From Porphyromonadaceae bacterium (lineage in GTDB: Bacteria > Bacteroidota > Bacteroidia > Bacteroidales > Paludibacteraceae), in assembly GCA_905372135.1 (NCBI GenBank), contig CAJPNS010000092.1:1-7095 (forward strand): a stretch of 7,095 nt of DNA. The letters run 5' to 3'. A program made the translations under genes and the position numbers. Within the stretch, counting starts at the first letter, position 1; every line of letters starts with the position of its first letter. The notes under the pieces were generated by a model. The model searched no databases. It saw nothing but the letters and a program-made list of their open reading frames with translations, and was not told the origin of the DNA. This document shows, piece by piece, positions 6,354 through 7,095 of the stretch.

Positions 6354-6983
6354 TTATATTGAATCTATTTCGTTATTACAATTATTTATTAAAATATTGT
6401 TGTATAGCCTCTCATATTCATATAATAGCATAGATTCAATTAGTATTTTGTCGTCGTAACAAATATCTAAAAAAAGACAAACAGCATTATAGTAGTCTAT
6501 TAATAATATTCTATTTAGACTGTTTAAGTTTAGGCAATCAATATTGGTTTTATACCATCTTTTCATATTATATACAGATGTTGGTGTGATATCATAAATA
6601 AGAGCGTAATGATATTGAATATATTTACATTTAGCTAATGTATTAAACAGCCTAAAAAACGCATAATCGTCATTTGTAAGTACGGTTTTCTCGCTTTCTA
6701 ATGATTTGTTAAATTTTTCAAAATAATGATGCAATAAAGAATTGATATTATGAAACAATATTGGTTTTTGATAGTATGATAAACCCTCTTTATATAAATT
6801 GGCATTTAAACAACATTCAAAAAGCGAATCAATATTAATGCTATCTGGCATTATCTGTTTTTTGTGTTCAGATTGCATTTCTTTATTATTGAAACTTGAC
6901 TGATATTCTAAATAATGAGAGTCTTGGCTGTAAGTAAATGAATAAAGCCATATAATACTTAGTATTAGAATTACTTTTTTCAT
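6354..6983 (-). CDS. AT-rich secreted protein of unknown function
   Basis: I do not recognise this 209-residue protein. It begins with a Lys-Lys pair and a hydrophobic stretch (about 4-17), with a likely signal peptidase I site after TYS19, before Gln20, so export to the periplasm or outside is predicted. No lipobox is present. The mature part is rich in Asn, Leu, Ile, Tyr and Lys, has seven cysteines (57, 58, 119, 150, 169, 175, 202) and looks mainly helical from about residue 50 on, with no visible catalytic motif, repeat or sorting domain. Two sampled 60-base stretches of the gene are about 25% G+C, far below the roughly 45-60% seen in sampled parts of neighbouring genes, which suggests transfer or relaxed selection. 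A candidate -7 element lies upstream and a strong terminator downstream. It stands alone as a transcription unit. Confidence 0.75.
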   Translation of the reverse strand: MKKVILILSIIWLYSFTYSQDSHYLEYQSSFNNKEMQSEHKKQIMPDSINIDSLFECCLNANLYKEGLSYYQKPILFHNINSLLHHYFEKFNKSLESEKTVLTNDDYAFFRLFNTLAKCKYIQYHYALIYDITPTSVYNMKRWYKTNIDCLNLNSLNRILLIDYYNAVCLFLDICYDDKILIESMLLYEYERLYNNILINNCNNEIDSI

Positions 6984-7043
6984 ACCATATGTTTATTTTA
7001 GGTTCAAGACGAGTTAAAGTTTGTGTTTGCTGAAATTTCCGAG

Positions 7044-7051
7044 CAAAGTTA
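7044..7051 (-). promoter_or_regulatory. -7 promoter element of the AT-rich secreted-protein gene
   Basis: On the minus strand TAACTTTG (7051-7044) matches TAnnTTTG exactly and is followed by CTCGG. It lies about 60 bases before the start codon at 6983. No TTTG is seen at the -33 distance; the sequence there is TTAC/CAAT-like. Nothing else is visible in the remaining 44 bases of the window. Confidence 0.45.
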
Positions 7052-7095
7052 GGTATAAATTTTGATTTCTGTAATTGTATCTAAACTCACACTCC

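Overview
The window looks like a chromosomal segment of a Bacteroidota bacterium, most likely order Bacteroidales. Three things suggest this. The genes encode a PafA-type alkaline phosphatase and other proteins with Bacteroidota-like sequences, and the predicted signal peptides end in the typical ...AQ or ...SQ. No start codon has a clear Shine-Dalgarno sequence. Five intergenic sites match the Bacteroidota -7 promoter element TAnnTTTG, two of them with a TTTG/TTG -33 element at the expected distance. The genus cannot be read from the sequence.

Layout, left to right. A tRNA-Thr(CGT) gene (21-93) is followed by a tight plus-strand cluster: a secreted PafA-like alkaline phosphatase (192-1844), a hotdog-fold acyl-CoA thioesterase (1859-2287) and lgt, prolipoprotein diacylglyceryl transferase (2288-3100). 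A 224-base gap with a promoter and a structured leader precedes a secreted M23/LysM peptidoglycan hydrolase (3325-4293). Next come a bidirectional hairpin terminator (about 4434-4478) and a minus-strand tRNA-Leu(CAA) (4576-4659). The spacer between that tRNA and the plus-strand shikimate kinase aroK (4767-5297) carries divergent promoter elements. aroK runs into the minus-strand lipoyl synthase lipA (5286-6149), and their 3' ends overlap by 12 bases. The right end holds a minus-strand, very AT-rich gene for an unrecognised secreted protein (6354-6983), with its own terminator (6244-6273) and a candidate -7 promoter element.

Functionally this is mainly core metabolism and cell-envelope biology. 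It covers phosphate release in the periplasm, lipoprotein maturation (Lgt), peptidoglycan remodelling (M23/LysM), aromatic amino-acid precursor synthesis (AroK), lipoate cofactor synthesis (LipA) and translation (two tRNAs). I found no mobile element, CRISPR array, defence system or other clearly new system. The parts least explained by known families are the AT-rich orphan secreted protein and the structured leader before the M23/LysM gene.
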